DNA of 64,000 bases from Flavobacterium sp. 270 (GCF_004368785.1 NZ_SODM01000008.1:62001-126000); one strand, 5' to 3'; positions 26,863 through 38,200 are shown, counted from the first letter of the stretch. Made by a program: numbers and translations. Notes: generated from the sequence alone by a model not told the origin.

Positions 26863-28368
26863 ATGATCACTAAATCTACACTCCAAAATCATAAAAGATT
26901 ATCAGTACTGTTTTTCTTTCTGATAATAGTAACTGCAAATGCTCAGATCGGAATTGGAACTGTTTCGCCTAATGCCACTTCTATATTGGATATTACATCG
27001 ACCACACAGGGTTTATTGACACCAAGAATGACTACTGCGCAAAGAATTGCGATAGCAACTCCTGCCGAAGGTTTATTGGTTTATGATACCGATTTAAAAT
27101 TATTTTACTATTATTCCGGAACATGGAATCCGCTTAATAGTACAGCAAGCGGAAGGTTAAATTTTAAACGTATCAAATCTACAGATGTATTGGCAACAGT
27201 TTTGGCATCAGAACTTTCAGCTGGAGGCGGTACTAAATATGTTTTGAATACCAATACTTTATATGAAATAAACGGAACGGTAAATTTTACTCTTCCTATA
27301 GATTTAAATAATGCCTACGTTACCGGACAAGATGCAAATGAAGATGTAATAAAATCAACGGCTTCGGCCATTTTTCAGGGTAATACTGGCGGAAGTATAC
27401 GATTTCTTACCTTACAAGGAGTTAGTGCTTTTGCTCTTACAGGTCCTGGAGCTGCCACTGCAAGCTCTCTTTTGGTTCAGAATGTTATTATAGCCGGTAT
27501 GACGACTAGCGTGGGAAATATTTCAGGCTTTGGATTGTATTTTGGTAATATTGTTCAGTTTGTAGGTAATGCAAATGGAATTCAATATTCTAATATTGGA
27601 AATTTATTACTTAGTAATCAAGCATGGACGAGTTCTAATAACGGAACTTTTGAAACTTATTACGGCACTTTTGGTTTAATCCAAAAAAATAGTGGTTTTA
27701 GCACTTTAGATGCATCAGATGTTGCCATAGATGTAACTGGTACTCTGGGAACTCTGGCCGTAGGAACTGGAATTATATTCGGTACGGTTTTTTCGGGTAC
27801 AACTTCAAATTCAACAGGTTATGTAAAAGGTTATGCGGCCGCTTCGACCTACCCGGGATATTATTTTAGCACTGCCTGGTCTGTAGATGCACCTGGTTTA
27901 CCTAGAGAGGGTGATAGTGATTCTACTGGTGATATTAATTTTGCTGCTGCTGTTGGTTCTGGTGTAACGACAACATTTACTGGTACTGGAACAGGAAGTA
28001 GAATAAAAATTGCTGGCACTACCAATTCTAGTAATTTATTTCGATTTACTAAAGATGGAGATAACCGAATAACTTACAGAGGTAATAAAACAAGATATTT
28101 TCAGGTAGCGGGTTCTGTTTCTTACCAAGGAACTGCCGCTGATATGACTTTAATTTTATATATAGTTAAAAATGGTGTTACAGTGCTTACAGATACCAAA
28201 GTATACGGCCGACCGTCTACAGGTTTTTTCTCCTCTGCTGGAATTTTGGCCTTACCAATTGTCGGTACAGTTCAGATGAAAACGGGTGATTTTATTGAAA
28301 TTTGGGGAGAACGTTATGACGGAACTGGAAATATTTCTGTAGTATCTCTGAATTTAACTGCAAAATAA
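26863..28368 (+). CDS. Exported surface protein with 'IGIGT..P..ILDI' N-terminal motif
   Basis: A 501-residue protein with a signal peptide ending ANAQ (about residue 28). The mature N-terminus reads IGIGTVSPNATSILDITSTT and then GLLTPRMTTAQR, a pattern widespread in Bacteroidota surface proteins and similar to phage tail-fibre collars. The rest is Gly/Thr/Ser-rich and probably all beta, ending in a TNF-like or jelly-roll region (about 380-501: FQVAGSVSYQG, MKTGDFIEIWGERYDG). No T9SS C-terminal domain is visible, so the export or anchoring route differs from its upstream partner 50 bp away. Function is unknown. Confidence 0.75.
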   Translation: MITKSTLQNHKRLSVLFFFLIIVTANAQIGIGTVSPNATSILDITSTTQGLLTPRMTTAQRIAIATPAEGLLVYDTDLKLFYYYSGTWNPLNSTASGRLNFKRIKSTDVLATVLASELSAGGGTKYVLNTNTLYEINGTVNFTLPIDLNNAYVTGQDANEDVIKSTASAIFQGNTGGSIRFLTLQGVSAFALTGPGAATASSLLVQNVIIAGMTTSVGNISGFGLYFGNIVQFVGNANGIQYSNIGNLLLSNQAWTSSNNGTFETYYGTFGLIQKNSGFSTLDASDVAIDVTGTLGTLAVGTGIIFGTVFSGTTSNSTGYVKGYAAASTYPGYYFSTAWSVDAPGLPREGDSDSTGDINFAAAVGSGVTTTFTGTGTGSRIKIAGTTNSSNLFRFTKDGDNRITYRGNKTRYFQVAGSVSYQGTAADMTLILYIVKNGVTVLTDTKVYGRPSTGFFSSAGILALPIVGTVQMKTGDFIEIWGERYDGTGNISVVSLNLTAK

Positions 28369-28391
28369 AAGTAGTGATTTCATAAAAAACA

Positions 28392-28425
28392 AAAAACTCT
28401 CAACAATGTTGAGAGTTTTTCTTTT
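28392..28425. terminator. Bidirectional Rho-independent terminator
   Basis: AAAAACTCTCAAC and GTTGAGAGTTTTT pair perfectly around AAT, with T runs on both strands. It separates the convergent surface-protein gene and MFS efflux gene. Confidence 0.9.
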
Positions 28426-28486
28426 TACATATAAAGAGTTAAATATTAAATTAACTCATAACTTATAACTCATAATTAATTTGATT

Positions 28487-29734
28487 TTACTCCTTCAAAA
28501 GCACTTCTTTAGACTTTACTAATTTACTTACTCTCCAAATCAAAAATATTGAACATAAAGAGACAACTGCAATTACATACCCTAATACATCGTAATTTTC
28601 CAGTGGAGACGTTTTCGTTTCCTGATGCACGATAAATCCGGCACAAACTGCCGCAATTCCGCCTGCAATCTGCTGTAATGACGAAGTTATAGACATATAA
28701 GCACCACGATCTTTCATTTCCGGAATTCCGGTATTTAATGTAGTAGCAGGAATCATACGACTCATAATCCCCATAAACAAAATCATATTAATCACCACTA
28801 TTTCCCATAACGGTATAGGATTAAGATTGGTATAAATCAAAATCATGATTATTGAGAGTAATGAGCCGGCTGTAAACAACTTAAATTTGCTCACTTTATC
28901 ACTTAACTTCCCTACTATTGGCATTATAAAAAGTACTGAAAGTCCAGTAAAGAAAAACACCATTGGCAATTGAAGCTGACTTATATGAATATTATTTACC
29001 AAAAAAGCACTTCCAAAAGGCTGTAACATAAAACCTCCCACAGAAAGTAATGCAATTGCTGCAAAACCAATCTGGTAATTTTTATCACTCAAAGTATGCC
29101 AAAGATGAAGAAAAGGATTCTTGTCTGACTGTAATTCTAAATGCTTTATAATAGGCTGCATTTGGGTAAATATCGCCAATAAAATCAACAATCCTAAAAC
29201 TGCTATCATAATAAAAGCCGAATGCCAACCCCAGTTATTGGCAAAATAAAGACCAAGAGGTATTCCTAAAATCTGACTTGTTGCATAGGCCATTTGTATA
29301 AAACCCATAACGCGTCCTCTTTGCTGAATTACAAATAAATCGGTAACAATAGCAAGAGAAACGGAACCAATGACACCGCCAAAAAGTCCTGTAAAGATTC
29401 TGGCAAAAAGCAGCGTTTCGTAACTTGTTGCCAGTGCGCAAAAAGCTGTACCCAAAATAAATCCTGTATAAAAGAAAATCAAGAGTTTTTTTCTGTCAAA
29501 TTTGTCTGCAAAACCCGCTGCGAGTAATCCGGAAATTCCTGCGCTAAAAGCGTAAGCAGAAACAGTAAATCCAAATTTGGCTGTAGTCATATCAAGGGTT
29601 TTCATTAAGATATCTCCCAAAGGAGAAATAATAATAAAATCTAGTATAACCGTAAATTGTAAAAGAGCCAGAATGGCAATAATAATTATTTGTTTAAAAG
29701 TAAAAGGATCGCTTTTTACTGTAGTTTTTTCCAT
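28487..29734 (-). CDS. MFS efflux transporter (DHA-type)
   Basis: A 415-residue, 12-segment major facilitator. The motif A loop is GFADKFDRKKLLIF between segments 2 and 3, and segment 5 carries LGIPLGLYFANNWGWHSAFI. DHA-type proteins export drugs or metabolites by proton antiport. I chose the ATG at 29734 (MEKTTVKSDP), since the upstream in-frame ATG at 29773 would overlap the preceding gene and adds an unlikely leader. It is the last gene of a tetR-small protein-mfs operon, 20 bp after the 75-residue gene. Confidence 0.88.
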   Translation of the reverse strand: MEKTTVKSDPFTFKQIIIIAILALLQFTVILDFIIISPLGDILMKTLDMTTAKFGFTVSAYAFSAGISGLLAAGFADKFDRKKLLIFFYTGFILGTAFCALATSYETLLFARIFTGLFGGVIGSVSLAIVTDLFVIQQRGRVMGFIQMAYATSQILGIPLGLYFANNWGWHSAFIMIAVLGLLILLAIFTQMQPIIKHLELQSDKNPFLHLWHTLSDKNYQIGFAAIALLSVGGFMLQPFGSAFLVNNIHISQLQLPMVFFFTGLSVLFIMPIVGKLSDKVSKFKLFTAGSLLSIIMILIYTNLNPIPLWEIVVINMILFMGIMSRMIPATTLNTGIPEMKDRGAYMSITSSLQQIAGGIAAVCAGFIVHQETKTSPLENYDVLGYVIAVVSLCSIFLIWRVSKLVKSKEVLLKE

Positions 29735-29754
29735 TTTGTAATGATTTGTTTTAA

Positions 29755-29982
29755 TTAAAGCAATTCCTGACATTCATGACCGAAATCATTAATCATGGTA
29801 ATAATTGCTTTTGGTTTTAATGATTTTGAAACTACACGCAGTACACAATCTACATCTTCATGATCAATGCTCCATTGCTGAACATCGCTGTGATTATCAA
29901 GTGTTTCCCGCATAGGACAATTTGGTTTTATTTCCGTAATATTTGTTTTAAAAATATGTATGGTATTTAAATTGGTTTCCAT
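29755..29982 (-). CDS. Small HMA-like protein without metal-binding cysteines
   Basis: A 75-residue protein with a beta-alpha-beta-beta-alpha-beta pattern (IHIFKTNIT, then VQQWSIDHEDVDCVLRVVS, then AIITMINDFGHECQEL). It looks like the heavy-metal-associated ferredoxin-like fold but lacks the MxCxxC loop; cysteines occur elsewhere (near 22, 46 and 71). It lies 6 bp after tetR and 20 bp before the MFS gene, so it is co-transcribed with an efflux pump. A role as a ligand sensor or accessory is a guess. Confidence 0.65.
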   Translation of the reverse strand: METNLNTIHIFKTNITEIKPNCPMRETLDNHSDVQQWSIDHEDVDCVLRVVSKSLKPKAIITMINDFGHECQELL

Positions 29983-29988
29983 ATTTTC

Positions 29989-30585
29989 TCATGGTTTTAA
30001 AGCTTTAATAACTGCTTGAAATGCCTCTTTCATCATTTCTTTAGTAAGCGTAAATGGTTTTCCTCCCATACTCCTGCCCTCAGTATGAAAGTTTAATAAA
30101 TTGTATAATGGTCCGTAGCCAATAGACCAAAAAACTTCGAATGTAAGCGGTATGAGTTCGTTATTCTCCAAAGCTTTATCAATAAACCGCGTCATGATTT
30201 TTCTAAAATCAGAAAATTCATTAGTAGAATTTAAGATAATTTCTCCGTGAGGCGAGTGTTTGATAATTTCAAAAAAAGAAACTTTTTTAGGATACTTCAT
30301 GGTAAATTCAGCCCTGTTTAACCATTGAATCCATAATCCTTCTTCAAAAGACATTTCCGGAGAAAAATTCTTAACTGTGTTTGAGAAGAATTCAAGTGCA
30401 ACTTCTTTTCCTATTTTTTGAATTAAATCGTCTTTGTCTTCATAATAAATATAAAGTGTTCCTACAGAAATATTACAAGCCTTTGCAAGCTTATTCATAC
30501 TGAAACCCTGAAATCCGTCTTGTACAATTTGATCGATCGCATTTGCAACTACCAGTTTTTCTTTATCAATATCTCTTATTCTCAT
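29989..30585 (-). CDS. TetR/AcrR family transcriptional regulator
   Basis: A 198-residue regulator with an N-terminal TetR helix-turn-helix (about 25-47: GFSMNKLAKACNISVGTLYI, followed by YYEDKDDLI) and an all-helical ligand domain. I chose the ATG at 30585 (MRIRDIDKEK) because a longer reading from 30735 adds a lysine-rich stretch unlike any TetR protein and would run through a dispersed repeat. It heads the operon with the HMA-like protein and MFS pump and is expected to repress it until a ligand binds. A GAACGTTC palindrome lies 38 bp upstream. Confidence 0.9.
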   Translation of the reverse strand: MRIRDIDKEKLVVANAIDQIVQDGFQGFSMNKLAKACNISVGTLYIYYEDKDDLIQKIGKEVALEFFSNTVKNFSPEMSFEEGLWIQWLNRAEFTMKYPKKVSFFEIIKHSPHGEIILNSTNEFSDFRKIMTRFIDKALENNELIPLTFEVFWSIGYGPLYNLLNFHTEGRSMGGKPFTLTKEMMKEAFQAVIKALKP

Positions 30586-30618
30586 ACCGAAATTTTTAAC
30601 AAAGATATAATAATAAAT

Positions 30619-30633
30619 GAATGAACGTTCTTT
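30619..30633. promoter_or_regulatory. Candidate TetR operator
   Basis: GAACGTTC at 30623-30630 is a perfect 8-bp palindrome, flanked by partly symmetric AT-rich bases. It is 34-48 bp upstream of the tetR start, as expected for autoregulation. Confidence 0.45.
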
Positions 30634-30733
30634 TATTATTATTTTTTGTTTGTTAATTTTTTTAGCGCTGTTTTTTACGTATTTCTTGTCATTACTGTAA
30701 AGGTTACTTATTTCGGCAACATTTTTTTCGTAC

Positions 30734-30839
30734 ACGTTCCTGCAAGGTTTTCAAAACCTTGCAGGTATAAATAAGTTTGATTACCATAGTGAATGGAAAA
30801 TAGAAACCTACAAGGTTTTGAAAACCTTGCAGGAAGCGT
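30734..30839. repeat. Dispersed palindrome family C, inverted pair
   Basis: 30739-30765 (CCTGCAAGGTTTT with its complement around C) and 30807-30833 (one base changed in the left arm) are each near-perfect 27-base palindromes. Their outer flanks (ACGTTCC and GGAAGCGT) are also complementary, making a large nested structure with a 41-base spacer. It fills part of the 392-bp gap between the REC-kinase and tetR genes. Confidence 0.8.
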
Positions 30840-30921
30840 GAAAATGTCGAAAATTAGAATGGAATCTCCTTGCGATTTCTTGTTCGTCAAAAGGACAATA
30901 TTGGAGAATTCGGGAGTTTTA

Positions 30922-30954
30922 TCCAAAAAAAAAGAGCATCATTACGACGCTCTT
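30922..30954 (-). terminator. Rho-independent terminator of the kinase operon
   Basis: Read on the minus strand, AAGAGCGTC and GATGCTCTT form an imperfect stem followed by nine T. It lies 24 bp beyond the stop of the REC-kinase gene. Confidence 0.8.
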
Positions 30955-30977
30955 CTTTTATTTTTAATGAAATAAAT

Positions 30978-32204
30978 TTATGGACAAGGTATATAAATAT
31001 TAAAAGTAACACCTTTCATGGGTTCGCCTACTGCATTTACATAACCATTATGATTTTCAACAATTTTCTTCACAATAGCAAGTCCAATTCCTGTTCCTTC
31101 ATAAATGTCTCTGCCGTGTAGTTTCTGGAAAACACCAAATATTTTTTCGTTATGTTCCGGTTCAAAACCAATTCCGTTATCCTGAAAACTAATGTGGCAG
31201 TAATTAACTTCTGTTTCAAGTTTTTCTATTCGAATTTCTGAAATATCAACAAGACGGCTTTTTATATCAATTTGCAATGGCAGATTGGGCTGTGCAAATT
31301 TTATCGCATTATGAAGCAGATTCTCAATCAATTGTATGAATTGAAAAGGAATTATTTTGACTTTATCGTGAAAATCAGTTGTAATGACTGCATTTCTTTC
31401 TAATAGGTTTTCATGCAAAGCTTCTTTTACATCCGCAACTATAGTACTCAAATCTATTATTTCAAATTTTCGGTCAACAAGAGTTGCTCTCGAAAATGTG
31501 AGAAGACTGTTGATAAGCTCCCGCATTCTATTGGTTGCGTACAAAATTCTATTAAATTTAAGCTTACCATCTTCCGATAAATTGGGATATTCGTTGGTAA
31601 GTAGAATATTAGAAAAAGTCTGAATTTTTCTTAATGGTTCCTGAAGATCATGACTCGAGATATAAGTAAAAGCATCGAGCTCCATATTTTTCTTTCTCAG
31701 CTCTTCAGCGTGTTTTTCGATTGCTGCATTCTGAAGCGCAAGCTCACTATTGGCTTTTAAAATAATCTCATTAAGCGCATGCGTTTCTTCTTCTTTCTTT
31801 TTTAATTCCTGATTTTTTCTGAACAATTCGGTAAAAACCATCACCTTCGCTTGCAAAATTTCCGGCGATAAAGGTTTAATCATATAATCAACAGCGCCAG
31901 ATTGATAACCTTTGAATATATATTCGGTTTTATCCATATTGGCTGTCAAAAATATAATAGGAACATTTTTGAGTTTTTCGCTCTGGCGAATTAATTCAGC
32001 CGTTTCAAAACCGTCCATCAACGGCATTTGAACATCCATAAGTATAATAGCAAAATCCTGATTCTTCAACAGAATCCGCAAAGCATCTTTTCCCGAGGTT
32101 GCTTCTACAAACTGATAACCACGATCAGCCAGGATAACTTGCAAAGAAAGTAGGTTTTCTTTTTTGTCATCCACCAATAAGATTTTAATTGCGCTATCTC
32201 CCAT
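30978..32204 (-). CDS. Response-regulator/histidine-kinase protein (REC-HisKA-HATPase)
   Basis: A 408-residue soluble protein. An N-terminal receiver (about 1-122; phosphoacceptor D57 in ILMDVQMPLMDG) is followed by a coiled coil (about 130-175), a HisKA helix pair with H185 in YISSHDLQEPLRK and a HATPase domain (about 285-405: N-box LLHNAIKFAQ, DNGIGFEPEHNE, GTGIGLAIVKKIVENH). Receiver-first kinases usually act as phosphorelay intermediates, activated by another kinase. It is last in a minus-strand run and 32 bp after the giant hybrid kinase, its likely partner. No membrane segment is seen. Confidence 0.92.
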   Translation of the reverse strand: MGDSAIKILLVDDKKENLLSLQVILADRGYQFVEATSGKDALRILLKNQDFAIILMDVQMPLMDGFETAELIRQSEKLKNVPIIFLTANMDKTEYIFKGYQSGAVDYMIKPLSPEILQAKVMVFTELFRKNQELKKKEEETHALNEIILKANSELALQNAAIEKHAEELRKKNMELDAFTYISSHDLQEPLRKIQTFSNILLTNEYPNLSEDGKLKFNRILYATNRMRELINSLLTFSRATLVDRKFEIIDLSTIVADVKEALHENLLERNAVITTDFHDKVKIIPFQFIQLIENLLHNAIKFAQPNLPLQIDIKSRLVDISEIRIEKLETEVNYCHISFQDNGIGFEPEHNEKIFGVFQKLHGRDIYEGTGIGLAIVKKIVENHNGYVNAVGEPMKGVTFNIYIPCP

Positions 32205-32236
32205 TATAGTGTTGTATTGAATATAAATGTATTAAA

Positions 32237-35200
32237 TTATTTAAGCCAAACACGCATAAGCGAAGACAATTGTTCAACATTTACCGGCTTTGTCATATAA
32301 TCTGAGGCTCCTGATTCTATGCAGCGCTGTCTGTCTCCTTTCATGGCTTTTGCTGTTACGGCAATAATGGTTAGATCTTTATGTTTAACATCTTTTCTAA
32401 TATTTTTCATGGTTTCGTAACCGTCCATTTCCGGCATCATGATATCCATAAGAACGATGTCAATATTTTTATCTTCGTTTAAAATATCAATAGCTTCCTG
32501 ACCGCTTTCTGCACTAATAACGTCTAATCCGTAACGTTCTAAAGCTGTTGTAAGGGCAAAAAGATTACGAACATCATCATCTACCAATAACACTTTTTTG
32601 CCAGGAAGTACATCTTCTTTTAAATAAAATGATTCTATACTTTCTCGCATTGCATCTGGTAATTCTTTGTGAACACGATGCATGAATAAAGCCGTTTGGT
32701 CGATCAATTCATCCATAGAATTGGCACTTTTTGTAATGATACTGTGCGCAAATCGATTCAATTTTGTTTTTTGTTTCTTGCTGACATCTCCAGCAGAATG
32801 TATGATTATCGCTGTTTCCTGTCCGGCAAGATTATTTTCAAGATCCGTAATAATATCCAGACCATCGGCATCTGGCAGTTTTAAATCTAATATAATACAA
32901 TCAAACGAATGATCTCGAATTAATGCAACTGCTTCTGTAGCCGTTTTAGCACTGTAAACAGAAATATCGTCACCATCTACAGCATTTAAAATTCGCTCTA
33001 ATTCCGTTGGATTATCATCTACAACAAGCAGGTTTTTTGCTTTTTTGTTTTTAAAATCATGAATATCATTAAACAAATATGTCAATGAATCGTTCTTAAC
33101 CGGTTTCAGGAAGAAGTTTCTCGCACCGCGTTTAAGTCCTTTATTTCTTTCATCTTCTCCGGAAATAATATAAACCGGAATATGACGCAGATTAAAGTCC
33201 GTTTTTAAACGGTCCAGAATTTTCCATCCGCTGGTATCCGGCATATTCAAATCCATTGTTATGGCGTGCGGATTAAACTGATTTATAAAATCAATTACAT
33301 CATTTCCTTTTGTAGTCACAATGGCTTTAATTCCGTTGATATGCGCCTGCTCCAGCATAATTTTTGCAAAGGTTAAATTATCCTCGGCAATCAATAATAC
33401 TTTATCGTTTGGCTTAATATCCGTTCTGTCATCGCCAACCTCATCAACAAAGAACAAATCAATATCAGATCGGTTGAATTTTTCTGAAGGAAGTGATTTT
33501 ATACGGCCTTTTGTATCTTTTACTTCGGTGTCTTCACTTACATCAATGTTTTCAATTTCAGCAATATGAATGTATTTTAACGGAAGGAATAAGGTGAATT
33601 TACTACCTACATTCATTTCACTTTCCAGTTCGATACTTCCGCCTAATAAATCCGAAAGTCCGCGGCTGATAGACAATCCTAAACCAGTTCCGCCATATTT
33701 ACGGCTGGTAGAACCTTCTGCTTGCTGGAAAGCTTCGAAAATGATATTTTGTTTTTCTCTTGAAATTCCAATTCCCGAATCTGAAATTTCGAAAGCAACA
33801 ACAGCTTCGGCATTATCAAGACTGACATTGGCTGTTTTCCAGTTGTTTTTTGCTTTGTATATTTTAAGCTGAACTTCTCCTTTTTCTGTAAACTTGAAAG
33901 AATTGGATAATAGATTTTTTAGAATCTGATTTAACCTTTGCGAATCGGTTTCGATCAATTCAGGAAGATCATCATCCATACTTATTTTAAAGCGAAGATG
34001 TTTAGCTTCTGAAATCGGATTGAATGTTGACTCCACAAATCGGCTGATTTCTGCAAAACTAATCGGGTTGTAATCCACAGAAATATATCCGGATTCAATT
34101 TTGGAAAGATCCAGAATGTCATTAATTAACTGAATAAGGTCATCCCCGCACGAGTTGATGGTTTTCGCAAACTGAATTTGTTTTTCGGATAAATTTCCGT
34201 CTCTGTTCGCAATTAATTCATTCGCCAAAATCTGCAAACTGTTCAACGGCGTTCGAAGCTCGTGTGACATATTCGCCAGGAACTCCGATTTATATTTTGA
34301 TGTTAAGGTTAACTGGTCTGCTTTTTCTTCCAAAGCTTTTCTTGCTACCTCAACCTCTTGGTTTTTCAACTCTACTTCTTCTTTTTGGTTTGCCAATAAG
34401 AAAGCTTTTTCTTCCAGTTCTTCGTTGGTATTTTTCAATACTTCCTGTTGGCTTTTTAGCTCTCCGGCTAATGATTGAGATTGTACCAAAAGCTCTTCTG
34501 TTCTTGAATTCGATTCGATCGTATTCAATACAATTCCGATACTTTCTGTTAATCCTTCCAAGAAATCTAAGTGTGTCTGACTGAAAGTATCAAGTGATGC
34601 TAATTCAATAACTGCTTTAAGTCTTCCTTCAAACAAAACCGGAAGAATAATTACGTCCTGAGGCTTGGCATCTCCCAATCCTGAATTGATTCTGATGTAA
34701 TCTTTTGGAACATTACTCAGAATAATTCTTTCTTTCTCGATCGCCACCTGACCGATAAGTCCTTCTCCCATTGCATATTGCGTTGGAGAATTTTTTCTTT
34801 TAATGTATGCGTATGAGGCAATTAGATTCAGTTTAGAATCCATAAAATCCTCATCTTCCTGTAAAATATAGAACAATCCGTGCTGCGCGGTTACAACCGT
34901 TGCCAGCTCCGAAAGGATTTTTTTGGTAACCGAATTAAGCTCTTTCTGCCCTTGAAGCATTTGTGTAAATTTCGCTAAATTCGATTTCAACCAGTCTTGT
35001 TCCTGATTACGTAATGTAGTTGCTTTTAGGTTCGAAATCATCTGGTTAATAGTATCCTTTAATGCTTCTACCTCACCTTTTGCTTCAACACCAATTGTTC
35101 GCGTTAAATCTCCTTGTGTTACCGCAGAAGCTACCTCAGAAATCGCACGTACCTGCGTCGTTAAATTCGCCGCGAGTTGATTTACGTTTTCTGTTAAGTT

Positions 35201-38200
35201 TTTCCATGTTCCAGAAGCTCCCGGTACATTGGCCTGACCTCCCAGTTTTCCTTCTGCTCCAACCTCACGTGCCACAGTTGTTACCTGATCCGAGAAGGTT
35301 GCGAGCGTATCAATCATTTCGTTGATTGTATCTGTTAATTGTGCAACTTCTCCTTTTGCATCAATGGATAGTTTTTGTTTTAGGTTTCCTTTTGCAACCG
35401 AGGTTACAACTTTTGCAATTCCACGTACTTGTGAGGTTAGATTCGATGCCATTAAGTTAACCGAATCGGTTAAATCTTTCCAGGTTCCGGCAACTCCTTT
35501 TACTTCAGATTGCCCTCCAAGTTTTCCTTCCGTACCAACCTCACGCGCCACACGGGTTACCTCAGAAGAAAACGAGTTCAGCTGTTCCACCATCGTATTA
35601 AAGGTGTTTTTCAAGTCAAGGATTTCTCCTTTTACGTCAACGGTAATTTGTTTCGAAAGGTCGCCATTTGCTACGGCTTTTGTTACATCGGCAATATTAC
35701 GTACCTGAGCGGTTAAGTTACCCGCCATCTGATTCACCGAATCCGTTAAATCTTTCCACGTTCCTGCAACTCCGGGTACAAAGGCTTGTCCTCCCAATTT
35801 TCCTTCTGTTCCTACCTCACGCGAAACCCTTGTTACCTCCGAAGCAAAACTTCGAAGCTGATCCACCATCGTATTTACGGTTTCTTTTAATTGAAGAATC
35901 TCTCCACGAACGTCAGCCGTAATTTTCTTGGACATATCCCCGTTGGCTACGGCGATGGTTACCTCGGCAATATTACGTACCTGAGTCGTTAAGTTACCCG
36001 CCATCTGGTTAACAGAATCTGTTAAATCTTTCCATGTTCCGGCAACACCCGGTACATTTGCCTGTCCTCCTAGTTTTCCTTCCGTACCAACCTCACGAGC
36101 CACACGAGTTACCTCTGATGCAAACTCACGAAGCTGATCCACCATCGTATTCAGGGTTTCTTTTAACTGAAGAATTTCCCCACGTACGTCAACGGTAATT
36201 TTTCGGGACATATCTCCATTTGCTACGGCAATCGCCACATCGGCAATATTACGTACCTGAGCGGTTAAGTTACCCGCCATTTGATTAACAGAATCTGTTA
36301 AATCTTTCCATGTTCCGGCAACTCCAGGTACATTCGCCTGACCTCCTAATTTCCCTTCTGTTCCTACCTCACGCGAAACCCTTGTTACCTCCGAAGCAAA
36401 ACTTCGAAGCTGATCCACCATGGTATTAATTGTATTTTTAAGCTCTAAGATTTCTCCTTTTGTATCTACGGTAATCTGGAGCGATAAATCGCCTTTTGCT
36501 ACCGCTGTTGTTACTTCGGCGATATTACGTACCTGACCCGTAAGATTCGATGCCATCTGGTTTACCGAATCCGTTAAATCTTTCCAGGTTCCACCAACAC
36601 CTTCCACCTGCGCCTGTCCTCCCAGTTTTCCTTCTGTTCCTACCTCACGCGCCACACGGGTTACCTCAGAAGCAAATGAATTTAGCTGCCCCACCATCGT
36701 ATTAATGGTGTTCTTCAACTCCAAAATCTCTCCTTTTGTATCTACGGTAATCTGGCGTGATAAATCGCCTTTTGCTACGGCTGTTGTTACCTCGGCAATA
36801 TTACGCACCTGTCCGGTTAAGTTAGATGCCATTTGGTTAACAGAATCCGTTAAATCTTTCCAGGTTCCTCCAACTCCTTTTACTTTTGCCTGACCTCCCA
36901 ATTTTCCTTCTGTACCAACCTCAAGTGCCACACGCGTTACCTCAGAAGAGAAAGAGTTCAGCTGATCCACCATCGTATTAATGGTTTTCTTTAACTCTAA
37001 GATTTCCCCTTCCGCTACGGCGGTAATTTTTTTAGATAAATCCCCATTTGCTACCGCGGTTGTTACCTCGGCAATATTACGTACCTGGCCCGTAAGATTC
37101 GATGCCATCTGATTCACCGAATCGGTTAAATCTTTCCACGTCCCACCAACTCCTTTTACTTTTGCCTGACCTCCCAGTTTTCCTTCTGAACCCACCTCAC
37201 GTGCCACACGGGTTACCTCGGCACCAAAGGAGTTCAGCTGATCCACCATGGTATTAATTGTATTTTTAAGCTCCAGGATTTCTCCTGCAACGTTTACTGT
37301 AATCTTTTTAGATAAATCGCCTTTTGCTACCGCGGTTGTTACCTCGGCAATATTACGTACCTGTCCGGTTAAGTTACTCGCCATTTGATTAACCGAGTCG
37401 GTCAAATCTTTCCAAACTCCACCAACTCCTCGTACTTTCGCCTGACCTCCCAGTTTTCCTTCCGATCCTACCTCTACCGCCACACGCGTTACCTCAGAAG
37501 AAAACGAGTTCAGCTGATCCACCATCGTGTTGATGGTATTTTTAAGTTCAAGGATTTCTCCTTTTACGTCTACGGTAATTTTCTTCGATAAATCTCCTTT
37601 TGCTACCGCCGTTGTTACATCTGCAATATTACGTACCTGACCCGTTAAGTTACTCGCCATCTGGTTAACTGAGTCCGTTAAATCTTTCCAGGTTCCTCCG
37701 ACACCTTTTACCTGTGCCTGTCCGCCCAGTTTTCCTTCGGTTCCTACCTCACGCGCCACACGGGTTACCTCAGATGAAAACGAGTTCAGCTGATCCACCA
37801 TCGTGTTGATGGTATTTTTAAGTTCAAGGATTTCTCCTTTTACGTCAACAGTAATTTTTTTAGATAAATCCCCTTTTGCTACCGCGGTTGTTACATCGGC
37901 AATATTACGTACCTGCCCCGTTAAGTTACTTGCCATTTTGTTTACCGAGTCGGTCAAATCTTTCCAAACCCCACCAACACCTCTTACTTTTGCCTGACCT
38001 CCCAGTTTACCTTCTGTACCTACCTCACGTGCCACACGCGTCACCTCCATCGAGAAAAGGTTCAGCTGTTTTACCATTCCATTTACCTCTTTTGCAATTC
38101 TAAGAAATTCTCCCTGAAGCGGGTTTCCTTCAATAGAAAGTGGCATTTCCTGAGATAAATTTCCTTTTGCTACGGATGTAATTACGTGTGCAATCTCAAT

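Noticed and set aside
26863..28368. Phage tail-fibre gene, hence a prophage
   Set aside because: The collar-like motif is common in Bacteroidota surface proteins, a signal peptide is present and no other phage gene lies nearby.
30586..30735. Longer TetR protein starting at 30735
   Set aside because: The added residues are lysine/asparagine-rich, lie in AT-rich DNA carrying a candidate operator, and no TetR protein has such a leader before MRIRDIDKEK.
35190..38020. Tandem HAMP repeats as an assembly artefact
   Set aside because: Copies differ at many bases in a consistent way and the reading frame is intact through all units.
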